NCBI RefSeq assembly: GCF_949628265.1
Contig: NC_088790.1
Coordinates: 18,914,545 to 18,978,544 of the forward strand
Length of the DNA stretch: 64,000 nt
Direction of reading: 5' to 3'
From: Cloeon dipterum
Lineage: Eukaryota; Arthropoda; Insecta; Ephemeroptera; Baetidae
Below the pieces are notes generated by a model. It saw only the letters and a list, made by a program, of their open reading frames with translations, did no database searches and was not told the DNA's origin. The position numbers and the translations under genes were made by a program. Below, in pieces: positions 37,885 through 51,423 of the stretch (position 1 is its first letter; the number at the start of each line of letters is the position of its first letter).

Positions 37885-38389
37885 GAAATATTTTACGTTT
37901 AAAACTTGCCATGTGTTTATATTATAAAAATAGACAGCTTCAACATGGTACCTGCACTAAAACATGGGGTTTATAACTCTAACTTAACATTTCAATGCTT
38001 AGCAAATAACTCAATCTCAAAATTATTCATTACTCTCTACTATACAATTCACTGTGTTGGGTCAACTCACAATTTTAACCTGCGCATTCGGTGCAACAAC
38101 ATTTTTTTAAGCCTTACTCTTAATGAAAAGTGCGCAGCATACTTCAAAAATCAAATGAAAATCCACACCTTATTTGTAATCAGGTCAAAAGATTAGTTTG
38201 TAAATCTTGCCATCCACGTTTGTAAAAACCATCCTCGTTGGCACAAGTTGGAATGGAACTTTTCGAGAGGAGCTTGAAATTCTCTAAATACATTCTGTGT
38301 ATAATTTCATTTAAAATCATATATAAAATTTTTCTCTTGGACGACATTAACATGAATTTTGTAATTCAATAATTTGATTTTCAAGTGAG

Positions 38390-41300
38390 CTATTGAACTT
38401 TGGCGTGGCCGTTGGTGACGTGCGTGCCGTTGGTGTCTCCGTTCATCTTGGCCACACCGTTGGCCTGCTTCTCCTTGTGGTAGCTGAAAAAGACCTGGTA
38501 GTTGCTGGTGTAGTCGGCAGGGAAGTCGGCGTGCACCATTCTGGCCGCCAGGTACGTGGCGCCGACGGCCGCGCTGCTCCTCAGCTGTAGCAGGGTCAGC
38601 TCCCTGATCTCAGAGTGCGCCGCCAGCTCAGCCACAAAGCCGGGCTGCAGGTGTTCCCAGCTAAGCCACACCGAGCCAACGCAAACTACTGGAAGACCGC
38701 CCGGCTGCTCCAGCAGTTTCTGGAATAGAGGTTGCTTCACGCGTGATTATTTTTTCTACTGTATAAGGTACTACAGAATTATCTACAAATTAAAAACAAT
38801 TAAAAAAATAACATGTTGATTTGCATAGACGTATTTAAACAATCTGCAGAATGTTGTCAATTAATTGTCTGCTTTGATTCAGCATTTTATGGATTGGAAT
38901 AAATAACCGGAAGTTTTATTTATAAAGCTTTAAATCTCTTTTCAGGATAGACGAAAAATCACTGGACATGGTTGTATAATTACGACGGATATAAAGAGCT
39001 GATAAAGTGTCTAAATCTGAATTATTTGCATATTTAGTGATTTTCTTTGTAGTTTTAAATGCATTTAATAAACACGAGCTTTCTTTAAGGCTTTTATTGT
39101 TGTAAAACAAAAATATTTAAAAAAAAATGGCTCTCGTGCATCATGTATTGTACTGTTTTTTCGTTTTTTTTTTATATTTTTCATTCTCCACTTTTAAAAT
39201 GTCCATAGGGTTCAATGGAAATTAAACTTGAATATTGCAAATCGGTCTCCATTGCAAATAAAATTCAATCGGCTTTTTATCAAAGCTCAGATGGCCACTG
39301 AAAATTTGTAATAAGAAGTTTAATAATAGTGAATCTGGTCGGTGTAAACAACCAAAACAACTACAGAAAAATATATATATAGCATCTATCTATAATGCTT
39401 TCTAAATGAAATATTATCTAATTATGGGGACTAAAAATAAAATTAAAAAGCTGAATTCTATAATTTACTTAAAGTATTGATTTTCAATAAATCATGCTGT
39501 TTTATCACAAAGAAAAAAAATAGCTCATTGGGGGAACAAACCAATGATTTTAATTGTTTAGATGATTGCTAGCATTTTGGGTTCCAGGAATACATCAGAC
39601 AAATTGTGTCAAACAACTCCTTCTCGGCCAATTTTGAATTCTCAGAAAGCAAATATTTCAGAAAATGCCAGATTCAATAAAAAAATAAATTTGTCAAATC
39701 TAAACATCAGGAGATATTTTTAACATAAGAAAAGGGAGGCAAATAATCTTGGCTTTTCCGTATTGTATGACTTAGGTAAAATGATTAAGACTAAAAAATG
39801 CATTTTGTCGCAACTTTCCAATGTTTAGAAGAATAAATCAATTATTGACTGAACGGCATGAAGGAAATGATTCACAGCTTATTTATTTTTCTATGCTCCA
39901 ATTGTTTTTCTTTATCTGAAAAACTGGTGACATAACAAAAAATTCCATACCATAATTATTTATTGCGCTGTGTCACTTCAAATCCCTTGATGAAAATACT
40001 TAATATATATTGTTCTGAACGCTTGTTACGCCAAATGTAAGCTTTTACATTTGAGGGGAAACCCGGAAAAGATACACACCTTTTGTACTTGAGGCCAGAC
40101 GGCGACGACGAATCTTGCTAGATCCCGACCCGCCTGTTGGAAGAGCCACTTGGAGAGGCCGTCACCTTGACTGGCTGCCAAGGATAACTTCTTGCACAGA
40201 CTGGCGAAGAACGACTTTTCGAAATTCGTGTAGCAGTGTTGGAGCAGGCCGAATCTAAAATATTTTTCACATCTGATCTAAATGCCATTCAAAGACACGT
40301 CGTAGAGTTTATTGTGCTACTAGCAGCGAGAGCAGGGAAAGCGAATTTCTCCAAAAGCCAATAAGAGCAATGTAGCAGTGGTTTTCTTTTTCATTGCTGC
40401 CTTGAGTGGCATTGCATAAGCTTCGCGTTCGAAAATAGACAGCGAGATTCGACTGTTCAATCGAATGATGGAATGTCATTTTTAACCATCACGATTTCTA
40501 ACTGCAAATATGGCTGCTACAAAAGTACAAAAGGTTTGAATTGCGAGAGGCAAAAATTAAAAGAAATCCCTTCTCTTCCATTTTGAGTATAATTGGGAAT
40601 ATTATTTCAAAACTTGTCACGTTCCTTGAGTTTTTTTTTTACTAGTTATGATGCACGCTAATTTTTATATTTTTTTATCTGATGAGAAAATGGAATGTGG
40701 CGAAAATTTCTTAAAAAGTGCACGACGCATACCTGTCTGTGATGGAAAAGTGGTCCTTAATCAGCTGCCAGACAAGGTCGGTGCTGTAGGGTGTGTCTAC
40801 CAGACCGTCCTCTTTGTCGAAGCACGTCTTGATCGCCTTGTGGGAAATCCAGTAGCCTGGAATGCATCGGCGAGAAGTGCGCGTTTAGTACCAAAAGCAA
40901 CACAAGTGCATGCATGATTATTAGCACGCGGTGGCAATGGTCTGGTCTGCTCTTTCACTCCGGCAGAAAGTAATTCATTCATGCTTCACTTGAAAGGCGT
41001 AACTGTACTTTTTATTTATTTGCCTTTTACTCTCGGTTTACAGCCTGCCTTTCTTCTCTCGCGGTTTCGAATCGATCATTATTTCGATAAGCTGGCTGCC
41101 ACGGCTGCTGCGGTGCGTACGTGATTTTTCGCAACAAGTGCAGGAAACCAGGGTTAGAAAATCGTTTCCGAAGCCATTTTTGCCGGCATCGCGCAGCGGA
41201 AATTGAATTCGCAGCGGGGCACGATAAAAGGAAACCGTGCAATGACTCTTCTTGCGTCCGCTCCTCACCTCTAATGGAAGCTTGTCGCTGGTAAATAAAT

Positions 41301-44300
41301 TATTTTGACTCTGCTGATGTCATGAGCCAGTATTTTGCGTATCATGCCACTACCATATTTAAGCAAAGTTCTAGCAAAAATTAACATTCAAAGTCATTTT
41401 ATTGTGGATCAGCAGAGCAACTATGATCCACATTTAATTAAGAATCATTATAATACTAATTATTAAAATTGCTAATTATAATTCTAGCGAGCATTTAACG
41501 GAAAATTCCAAAATGTAATTTGAAAAAGAAATACCAAAATATTTAAAATCATAATGACAAAACTAAAATTTAGGGTTATGTTTAGAAACTTTCGTCAGTA
41601 CTTTACCGGCTTTGCTAAAAAATACGTTTTTTATACATCCTTGTTTCACACCTTCAAGTTTGACCCACACAGCTGGCCAAGCTCTCTCTGCTTTAAATCA
41701 GGTTTAGATTTTTTTATCTACCAAAAAAAGTATCAGGAGCATTATTTCCTGCATTTTTATAGCCAACGAGGACACGTAGGAATTCAAAGAAATATAATAT
41801 ACCGCTGCCTTCATCGCCGAGCATGTAGCCCCATCCGCCGCAGCGGCCCTCGGAGCCGTCGGGGTTGAGGAGGAGGGTGTTGGAGCCGGTGCCCGCGATG
41901 ATGACGAGGCCGCCGTGCTCAAGCGCGGTGGCCACAGCGCCCACAGTGTCGCTGCACACGTGGTACACCTTGCTCAGGTTGGGGTACGCCTCTTGCAGAC
42001 CGTCCCGCAGCTGAGCGTTGCCCAGGTCGTCCTCGCAGCCGCTCAAACTCAGACCCTTTTCGAAGCGAAATTGCATTAATGGGACACATTCCAATACACC
42101 TAGGGGGAGTGGGTGAATTTGCGGATTAATTTTGTGATTACTTTGAAGCTTTTGAGTTGGAAAGTATTTTCCGTTCGTTCTGTTCAAAACATTTAAATTT
42201 GTGGTAAGGTGTTTTTTTCGAATCTGTGATTTTTTTAAATGGTAAAAATATTGGTAAAACCAAATGGAATAATTAAGTAAAAACTAATAAAGTCAACCTA
42301 ATACCTAATAGTTAATTAAATTAAAGAAATTGCTAATGAGAAATTAAAAAAATACATGTCTATATATACCGTTTCATTCTACTGATTAAAAATTATTTCG
42401 AAACAAACTTTTGTGTTATTTGGAGCATTAATTTAAAAACTAAAATTTTATTTGACGGATTTGATGAAGATTTTATAATTTTACGTACAAGGGCGGCCAG
42501 GGTGGTGTCCTCGGGCAATTTGGCCGTCCTCTTCGCCAACTGGACCATGTTGAAGATTCTCTTTTGGCACTCCACCATGCCTGTCAACTGAGGCCGAAAG
42601 TCAGCAAGCCGTTTTAGCGGCACTAGTACGGGTGTACTTACGTAATGGTTCGTTCCAGGGCCAGCGCACTCCACCAGTTTAGATCCTAGTCCATTGTAGA
42701 GCGCAATTTTTGAGTGCGTAGCACCTCTGCAATCAAAGAGATTTACTTGAGCCTCGCAATGCTAATGAGTATTTTTTCATGACGTTTACTGTTATGAGGT
42801 ATTGCGCAATTGTGTAAAATTTACATTTAAATTAACTCGACGGCGAGTGTTGAAATGCTGCAAAAAATAATCGAGATGGACTTGGTAAACTGATGAAAAG
42901 TCCGTTTGGCTGGCGTGTTCATGCGGGTCGAGACCTTTATACAAGTCTAGCCATGATAAAGTGAATATCAGTAGGTCACCGTCGGCAGAAAAATTGCTCC
43001 AAAATGCGTGCAAGTCAAAGTCCATTGAATAACATCCAACCAAACGTGATGTAACTGAAAATTGAACAGCTCGAGGCGCTATTTACTCGGCGATCGGCAT
43101 AAAAAGTTGCAAAAAAATGGCAGATGAGTTGAGCAAGCGACACAAAAACGTCAAATACGTCGCTCTCGAGGGAGATGGTTATTATGGTCGCGGTATTATT
43201 TGCATATTGATGCGTGCCAAACGAGGAGGATAGTGGCTGTGAACTCTCTCGTCACGAGCGATTCTCTTACGTAAGAATTGGACGCATTAATCGACTCGGA
43301 GGCTCGTCCCTACTATGCGAATTGACATTACCACTTGGCTCCATCAAAATTGTGCCGGCTCAATAAACTTCACATTAAAAGCAATCAGTTCGAATTGCGT
43401 CTCTAGCCTTGGCCAAAATTTATCTCCAACAAATCATGCGGATTTCGACCCTCGCTGGGTCAAAGTCGACAGCTCCACTCGCGTTGTCATAGAACTCTTT
43501 CATGTCCAGTTCAATCTGAAAACTACCTTTGAGTTGCCGACAAACATTTGAAATTAGCAACTTAAAATACTGTTTCATCAGCTTGTATTTTAATTTTATT
43601 TGCATGTTTACAGGAAAATAAGAATCAACAAAAATATCTTAATTCATTGCACAAATATTGGCTATCAGGTATTCATTTAAAACATTTCCTTTTTTAAAAA
43701 AAATAGCTTCAACTTTAATAACAAAGACGCAAAAGTAAAATCTCGTGTGCATGTTGCCGCGTTTGATCAAAGCGCGATGAATCGATCGGACTTACATTTT
43801 CCCGTGTTGGTCAACATGACATTAGTACAAGGCCGATGTCGTTTAATATTCACGCCTAATTATTTATTTGCTCCATTTTCACACTCGCAGTGACAAGACC
43901 TGACTTTTTGCGAGCAAGGTCGTGTGGGTGTGCCGTGAAACTACGAGCTCAACACACATTACAGAGCGTACGTCGTTCAGCATTCGGACAGAACTTGTTA
44001 TCTGATGGAGAGCGGCTATATTAATACACAGCATACCTCAATCAATTAGCGCACGAGGCAGCAGTTTTAAAATTCATGGCTCAGCAATCTCTCTAGCATA
44101 AAATGTTGTTGTGTCACATGTTGGCGTTAAATGCCCAAAACTTTCACTGCCTCAGCCAAAGGGGCAGTGCACTGCTTGTTCATTATCGCGAGCCGATTGT
44201 TTGGAGATGGAAATTTAATGCTCTATACGACAACGAGCCCGAGCCGTGTCAGTCGCCCTCGCATTTCCTGCATCTTTGTCCCACCCACGGCGAATATAGC

Positions 44301-47277
44301 ACATTAAATGGTCTGTAAATGAAATGCACTGGAAACAACAATCCCTTTATTCAAGAGGGGAGAAGAAATTGTTTATTTAATTCATTCTGGAACTTGATTT
44401 TTTTAAATGAGAGTATTTCAAACACAAACTAAATAAAAAGCAAATTTTCTCGTGATTTAAATTTTTTATCTATCTATAAGCACAACAGTTGCCCTGTTAT
44501 TCCATAATAAAATAAATTCGTAAACTTATTTTGGCTGATTTTTCGTCATCGTTAATTGATATTTGTTGAATTATTTGTACCATTCTTACGTTTATTGATT
44601 ATGCCTAACCTGAAACCTGATAAGCAATCAAATCAACGTCTCTCCTAAATTAAAAACATTTACAGGGATTAGAATGCTCAAAGCTATTTTTAATGATAAT
44701 GCGTATCACTTTTAATTATCTTTCATCAAGTTTCTACCTTTTTTAATTAAAAATAAGCAATGCCCTACTCTCTTTCAAAGTATTTCAACACGAAACGTAT
44801 ATTTGTAGTCTCAATAAATAATTAAACCTCATTTGATAAGACTGTTGTGGAACGCATGTATATCAGTTGGCTTCGTTGCTGTACCGCGTCGTTAAATTTT
44901 ATTTGATTGATATCATGAACGCGTCTTAAAGTGCTACTCATGTCGGGCTGATTGTAGCTTTAGTAATTGTTGAAGACGACACACACACTTGCTTAGCGAC
45001 AGGAGTTCAAGATTTTGACGCGAGATAAAATGAACATTTCTGCCCATCAGACAGAAGATAAGTTGCGCCAGACAGATATTGATGATGTTTGCGAATTTTT
45101 GAGCATCTTAGAACTTTTCAAGAACGCTTACATAATTTCCTAAGAGTGGCTATCGCTGCACGAGAATATTCTATATTTGATTTAGACTGATTGTAAAATT
45201 GGCACGTTTGTAAGTTATCGATATTCTTCAGGTGGAAATTCTCTAGTTGCTTTGCTTCCAGATTACCAAGAAATTGAATATTCTGGCCACAAAATGATAT
45301 TTTCAGGCGCGTTGAATTTTCAATTGAACATTAAGTAACAATTTAGCTGTGGCAGCAGTTTTCATTATTTATTTATTGATTTTTAACCTTTATCAAGATC
45401 ATTAATAAATATATATAGTCTTTCAAATGATGAACCTATTGAGCTATGAACGTTTTTCCTGGGATGGGCATGGGAATAATTCGGTTTATTGCAGACCAGT
45501 TTTTTGCGGCTAGTTTCTCCCGGGTTTTTGCAAACAAATTTTGCAGCTATTAATTTTTACCTTTTTAGCTATTTTGTCAACTTTTTAAGGCATTTTTTAG
45601 ATAATTTTATATTTACAAAAAAATATTAAAAATACTGAACGCAGTGAATGCCAGATTATCATATAAACCGTTTAACATATTTTTCAATGGAAAAACTGGT
45701 CAATATATCGAGCTCTTTATGTTAAGTGCAATAAACCGCACAAAAACTGGTAAAAAAAAACGCAAAAAACAAGTTTGGGAAGCTCCCCGGGAGATTCCCA
45801 GCCCCGGGTTTTCCTCAATATAACTTTCCTTATCTCCCAGCGAAAATTTTCATCGTCTTTATGCTGGCTATATATCTTCCCGCACATGTTTGCTGCCACC
45901 TCTTACGTCAGCAGTGCGTCTTTCTCATACAATGAATGCTAGGTGGAAAACCTCTTGTGTGATCGCTCGGGCACACGCCAGACGTAAGACAGGTGGAAAC
46001 ATCAGCGCCGATTAAAAACAAACAACTCGGTTTCCGTTGCGAGGTTCGCACCTGTTCAATAATATGTCTAAGTGAAGAGAAACTCTCCAAATCGCTAACG
46101 AAAACAGCGGTGAAAGACACTCTAACGCGATCGGTTCACAGAGAGGCACTTCGCAGCACGCAACTTGTTATTTTTTACTCTAAGAATAATTAGCATTGTG
46201 ATAACTTGTCTTGCTTTCAACTCATTCACGCGAAGCAGCTCATTTTCATATTTTGTTTTTCATTGTTGCTTGATCCTCTAGATTTAAGAGATGTAACAAA
46301 TAAAAAATTAGCTCAAAAGTTTCTAAGAATTGTATTTTTTTAATTGATACCAATGTTTCCACTTAATTTAGAAAATCGTATTTTCAAGGTGATCGTTACA
46401 ATTATCGACAGTTGGTAGTTTTCATTTAGGATTACATTGGAACTTTCGGATTACTTGATTCTATCTACGCGTCAGAAATGACATTTAAAATATAAACCCG
46501 CATGGAATTTAAGAACATAAATCTTCCTGCTGCGCAATCAAGCTTAAATTCTTTTCAATTGACGCGCTAACTGGAGCGATTTATAAGCAACACCCGACTA
46601 TTATTTTTAATTCCGAATCATCTGGAACGTCCAGACAAAAATTAATGGGATGCCCTCCATTATCCTCCAGTTCATAGCCTCCTAATCATTTTTTTTTTAT
46701 TCAAATTAAAGCGATAATTTTTGTTAATAAAAATATTTAAAAAATTATCAAATTGATTAGCTCCAAAAGGATATTTCAACAATTAAAAGAGAATTGGTAT
46801 TTAATTTCACCATTTGTGCAATGATAAACTCTTTTGAAAAGTTAATTTTCGTATATCTTTCCCGCAATTTTCAGCTATCAAAGCTCATAGCAAATCGTAC
46901 GTGTGATCTAGCAAATTTATCAGGTCACTTCTATGACTGTAATAATTATTGCTATAATAAAACTGAACAAAATCCACTACTTATTGTTAGCACTCGAGAT
47001 TTGTGCGCTTGGAGAAGGATAAAAGTATCTAGTGCTGCGGTTGTAATTTTAGCCTGAGCAATAATACGGGAGCACGAGAGTTGAGGCGCATGCCTGCACT
47101 CAACACTACGACCTGTACTGTGTGTTTGTTGGTGTGCTGCATGCGGCCAGCTCGAAACACAAAAAAAATATTGAAAGGAATCAACCAACCCTACAGTCAA
47201 CAGTGCCCGCGACCAAGTGTGCGAAAGTCACTCGGCGGAACTCACCCTTCGATGCCTCCGAATATGATGTCCGACAT
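38390..47277 (-). CDS. NAGK: N-acetyl-D-glucosamine kinase
   Basis: Phosphorylates GlcNAc to GlcNAc-6-phosphate in amino-sugar salvage; relevant to chitin and glycan turnover. Exons 5' to 3': 47246-47277, 42642-42726, 42489-42587, 41803-42055, 40733-40856, 40080-40254, 38390-38719 (1098 nt, 365 aa). The first exon encodes MSDIIFGGIEG and completes its glycine codon 4.5 kb downstream, giving the phosphate-binding FGGIEGGATHSK. Later landmarks are THY-type sugar contact GTNHY, GLSLSG, CSDTVGAVATA with the likely catalytic Asp108, AGTGSN (about 126-131), GCGGWGYMLGDEGS and VVCVGSVWLSWE. The length exceeds the human enzyme (344 aa, from memory) because of a C-terminal tail with repeated Asn-Gly steps. 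The exon 3/4 junction was chosen to match the family spacing before GLSLSG; an alternative pair of sites adds 16 residues in frame. Confidence 0.94.
41403..41432. repeat. Inverted repeat in a NAGK intron
   Basis: TGTGGATCA (41403-41411) and TGATCCACA (41424-41432) form a perfect 9-bp stem with a 12-nt loop in the intron between exons 4 and 5. Function is unknown; it could be chance or a remnant of a small transposon. Confidence 0.4.
42727..47245 (-). other. NAGK intron 1 (4.5 kb)
   Basis: No nested gene was found. The sequence is mostly AT-rich with mixed patches at 43180-43520 and 43900-44290. A TATCGATA word (DRE-like in flies) occurs at 45216-45223. A C/G-rich stretch near 45780-45815 has a partly palindromic CCCCGGG pattern. 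None has enough support to be called an element. Confidence 0.4.
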
Positions 47278-48431
47278 TTTTCGCGCGCCCTGATTTCTCC
47301 CGTCCTCTGTGCCAAAAATCGATGCAGTCCTGCTGAATGGCGATAGTAAACTGCGGCTCGTCTGTTTCGGCTCCTTCGGGCTGCTCGGCGGCGCTTTCTC
47401 TGCCTGCGAGGCGCGGCGACCACACTGCTGGCGCAGGCTATTGAGCACGGCTACGGCGCTCGCTGCCACTCCCCCACTCACAGCTGACGCCCGAGGGGAA
47501 CGGGGGACAGCACTGCGGCCGCCGACCTCATTGGCTCCCACTGTCTACTCCTTTTCCTCATTGACAAAAGGGTTTAAATTATTTAATGCACCTCTTTAGC
47601 TTTAAATTCGCTTCACAGCACTGTGTTAATCTTGTGAATTAAGTCTTGTGGCAGGGGAATAAACCTTTCTTTTCCTGCGCTCTTGTAATAAATATAATAT
47701 CTCCGTATGATTTAAAGTAAGAGGAAAAAGGTCGGGATAAAACACAATAATTTTCATTATGTTAAAGGACCTTCTTGTCCTCGTTACGTATTTTAATTAA
47801 AAAACAATTATTAATATTTTATATGAGCCTTAAATTATTTTTTGATAACAATATCCATAATTAATTAACTGATATGTTAGATAAGTGGGTTGTTGACAAG
47901 CATTATTTATTTTTAACTACATAAACTATCAATGTAATACAGTATTATATTTAACAGTTTGATACATCATCTGGAACATTTTAAATATTAGGGCAGTAAA
48001 ATTATATTAAAATTTACTCATGTCTGCAAATTCTGAACTCGCTGTGAAGCATCCTGAAAAAAAATCAGAAGTGGCTTTTTGTCGCTTTTCCTTGCTTGAT
48101 TTTTACATGTAAAATTATGGCTTATTGATTGAAGGTCACACTCGAGGATTTATTCATAGTAATTAAGTCGTCATTGCATTTATGACAGTTTTTTTGTCTG
48201 TCAAAACGGCAGCCCTATTTCATGGAAAAATTTAAAAAACTTATCTCTTTTAGCCGCCCGAAGAGTGTCACGACAATAATACAAACACATAACAATGTAT
48301 TTTAAAATAACTTTTCTGTTGAGTACAATACGTATCAATCATTAAACCATAAGGACAAGGCCCGGAATTAGGACATAATCGTCAAGAAACTATAAACGTT
48401 TTAAAACTGTTTTCGTCTTGTCCGCGTATGT
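47278..48431. promoter_or_regulatory. Divergent region between NAGK and the uridine-cytidine kinase gene
   Basis: Bases 47278-47560 are CpG-rich and should hold the NAGK 5' UTR and a TATA-less promoter. In this part the frame upstream of the NAGK ATG stays open for 88 codons back to a GTG (47541), without any ATG. Bases 47600-48430 are AT-rich with no features seen. Confidence 0.45.
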
Positions 48432-48470
48432 TATAAAAGGCTCGCATTATTATTTCTTAGGGAGAACAGT
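48432..48470 (+). promoter_or_regulatory. TATA promoter of the uridine-cytidine kinase gene
   Basis: TATAAAAGGC starts at 48432, and a CAGT initiator-like word has its A at 48468, slightly far (36 bases). The predicted leader to ATG 48505 is about 37 nt. It directly precedes the short coding exon that splices in phase to the kinase body. Confidence 0.55.
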
Positions 48471-48504
48471 CTAGGAAGCAATCGTCAACTAGTGTTAGAG
48501 AACT

Positions 48505-51262
48505 ATGAATCCCAAAACGAAATATTATCCCACAGCTCGCTCGCGATTTTTAGGTAAGCTTTTCTGCATTGAAATATTTTTGTAACAAAAAGTGATTGCT
48601 ACGATAATATTATTTCCAATTTTCCACTGTTTTCATCGATTTTTATCTAATACACTTCTCTGAAGCATAAAAATATTGTAAAATAGGATTTTGAAGAGTG
48701 GCATAATATTGTTTTGCCGGTCTTGCCTGATTATTATGAGTTTGCGAGACGCCGTAATATCTTTCCTTTTAAAATACAGAGAGCGCGCGCGTTAGTTAGT
48801 TTTTTTTGCCAGAAGAGAATACAGGTTTTGCATTCTTTTTTGACCAGCGACTGCAGGTGATTATTTCGTGAGTCGATAACATAAAGTTCGTTGCATTTCC
48901 AGACTCCCAGGAATTTCGCTACTTTAAAAAAATAGTTCAAGTGAGTATAGTATATTAGCTACTTCCATATATTATCTTTGCCGCATAGACAATAATTATT
49001 TTTAATTATCTGAAAAATAATTATTAGATAATTAGTGGCTTTGTTAGTGAATATTATATTATTGCCTATAGATTATACGGATTTTAATATGGAATTATAA
49101 CGATGTTGATGTTTATTGTTTGTGCCTATATAGAAACGTATAACGACTTAAATTACTCGCTGTGTTATATAACAACAACTACTTTTAAATCTTCGATAAT
49201 TCCCTCCGTGAAAATTCAGCCGAATTGCCTGTTTGGTTTTGCCTTTAATCATTTTTTGGGCTAAAAAAGGCTTCCATATAGCGTTGACGTAAAAGAAGCA
49301 AAATATAAAAATATGCAAAAATACTGACTAAAATCTGAACTAAAAAATGTCATGTCATTAAGCACCTGCGAGAGTTCACCGTGCAATCGCATCAACTATA
49401 GTTCGCAGTTGAAAGTAAGGCGCATCTTCTATAATTATTATGGCCGCTATTATAGATCATTTTCCCCACCTCGTCCTCTTCAGCTTTTTTACTATGGTGA
49501 GTGCGCAGCAATCCAAAAATTGCCTCGCGATATCCGTTTATTGCCAACGTAAAAACTCACAAAATTATTTTAAGTTTTGAACATGTACCGGAGTTATGCT
49601 CTAAAACTAAAACAGAAAAAACGGACAGATTAAAATAATTTCCAAGCAAAATATTAAAAACAGATTAACAACTCACAACTCCGTCATTTTTGCTTCCCTG
49701 TGCTGTTGGCAACGCTGATCAATCTGTATCTCTGTGAGAGGAAGTAAACAAACCAGAAACCAATGTAAAATAAATGTGTGCGCAGGATTTCGCGAAATGA
49801 TAAGGACCTTTGCACCCTCCCGTCCAGCTCTGCAGCCTTGAAGATAACAGAATCGGTTCGAGTAACACAATTAAGTTAATCTCTCGGATCATGGCCCAAT
49901 CCCGATTTCGGCTCATTAGGACTGCTCAAATACTCGTCATTTTCATTCCGTCCTGCGTAATTAGTCACTTTAACAACGAGCCCTCATCAAACCTGTGTTT
50001 GAACAGTGATATCATGAGATTTAACAGCTGCATTGGCTTCACAGATATGATGCACGTGGGGCCGAAGAATGGGCGTGGAGGCGGCGGCGACCGTTCCGCT
50101 TTCAGGCGTCCCGTCCTCATCGGCGTGTCTGGCGGGACGGCGTCCGGCAAGACGACTGTCTGCTCTCGGATCATGGAGCGGCTGGCCGAGGAGACTGCCG
50201 AGAAGCATATCACTTGCATTTGCCAGGACAGTTTTTACCGGGAGCTTGGCGAGGCTGACCTGGCGAAAGCCAGAAAGGGCAATTTTAACTTTGACCATCC
50301 TGATGCCTTTGACAATGAACTCATGCTGAGGACCCTAACTAGTCTGTTGGAGGGGAAGAGCTGTTTTATACCCGAGTACGATTATACCAAGCATTCAGGT
50401 AAATAAATTATGTAAATGTGAAACAAAAAAAATCATCGAAAATGTAAATCCTTGGAAAATTAGTGGTCAGATGAACAGAGCTGGCCTCGCCCTTCCTCTT
50501 TTTATCCACTAAGATATTGTGCCCTTACTTTGAACTAAAAAAAATGAAATTTAATTTCCAAACCAAATTCTATCCATTTTAAAAGAGAGCAAATATGTTT
50601 TCTTTATTTGAATATAATCAGTAATTTTAAATTTTTGTTCATCATTAATCCTTCAATGGCTCAAGTTTGCAATGAAAGTACCAAACAACACCACGGAAGT
50701 ATAATCTCTTTTGGAACATAATTCAAAATAAAATGCATAGTAGCCGAGATCTTTCAAAAAATTTGAAGATAATCTTTTGGCACATCAATTTATGTCTTGA
50801 GTTAAAAAATTGGGCGGTCTAAACAATTTATAATTTTCCAGTGAGTGGGATGACATCCATAAACCCTTCTGACGTGATCCTGGTGGAAGGCATTCTAATC
50901 TTCTACTACCCAGAGCTGCGGAATCTCTTCCAGCTGAAACTCTTCGTGGACACAGACGCAGATACAAGACTAGCCCGGAGAGTGATTCGAGACATTAAAG
51001 AGCGCAAAAGGGACTTAGACACAGTCATTAACCAATACACGAGGTACGCAGGCTGATTAAATTCCAACAAGCAAACATGCAACTGAGTTGTTTTAGATTT
51101 GTGAAACCTGCATTTGAAGAGTTTTGCCTGCCGACCATGAAATACGCGGATGTGATCATTCCGAGGGGTGGCGAAAACACGGTCGCCATCAACCTGATTG
51201 TCCAGCACGTCTGGAATATTTTGCAGGAGCAAGAGGACAAGGGAACAAGGGAGCAAAACTAG
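48505..51262 (+). CDS. Uck: Uridine-cytidine kinase
   Basis: Phosphorylates uridine and cytidine in pyrimidine salvage. Exons: 48505-48553, 50045-50398, 50842-51043, 51097-51262 (771 nt, 256 aa). The body is unmistakable: P-loop [12 protein letters not shown] (43-54), [47 protein letters not shown] lid region, and [18 protein letters not shown] with PRGGEN. The first exon ([16 protein letters not shown] plus one base) was chosen because it follows a TATA box, ends in a strong donor (TTAG|GTAAGC) and fits in phase to a good acceptor (TTCACAG|AT) just before ATGATG at 50047. If it is wrong, translation would begin at 50047 (239 aa). The frame upstream of 50047 also stays open (ATG 49891), but that stretch is probably intron. 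Its stop lies 161 bp from the IFT88 stop on the opposite strand. Confidence 0.88.
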
Positions 51263-51423
51263 TTCACTTAAGTTTGCCTTTTTAAATATATATTAACAAT
51301 TATTGACACAATTGCTAGTTAAAAAAGACTGATCGGTAAGCAGGACCAAATAGAAATAATTATACAATGTTTGATTATTATATTGTATATCACACTTTGA
51401 AAATTGATAAAAATTTCAAAACT

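Noticed and set aside
49851-49870. tRNA B-box-like GGTTCGAGT
   Set aside because: There is no A box or cloverleaf around it; the similar word near 61888 fails for the same reason.
49891-50046. Upstream in-frame ATG extending the uridine-cytidine kinase N-terminus
   Set aside because: The stretch reads as a hydrophobic, non-conserved segment and ends in a good splice acceptor (TTCACAG), so it is more likely intron 1.
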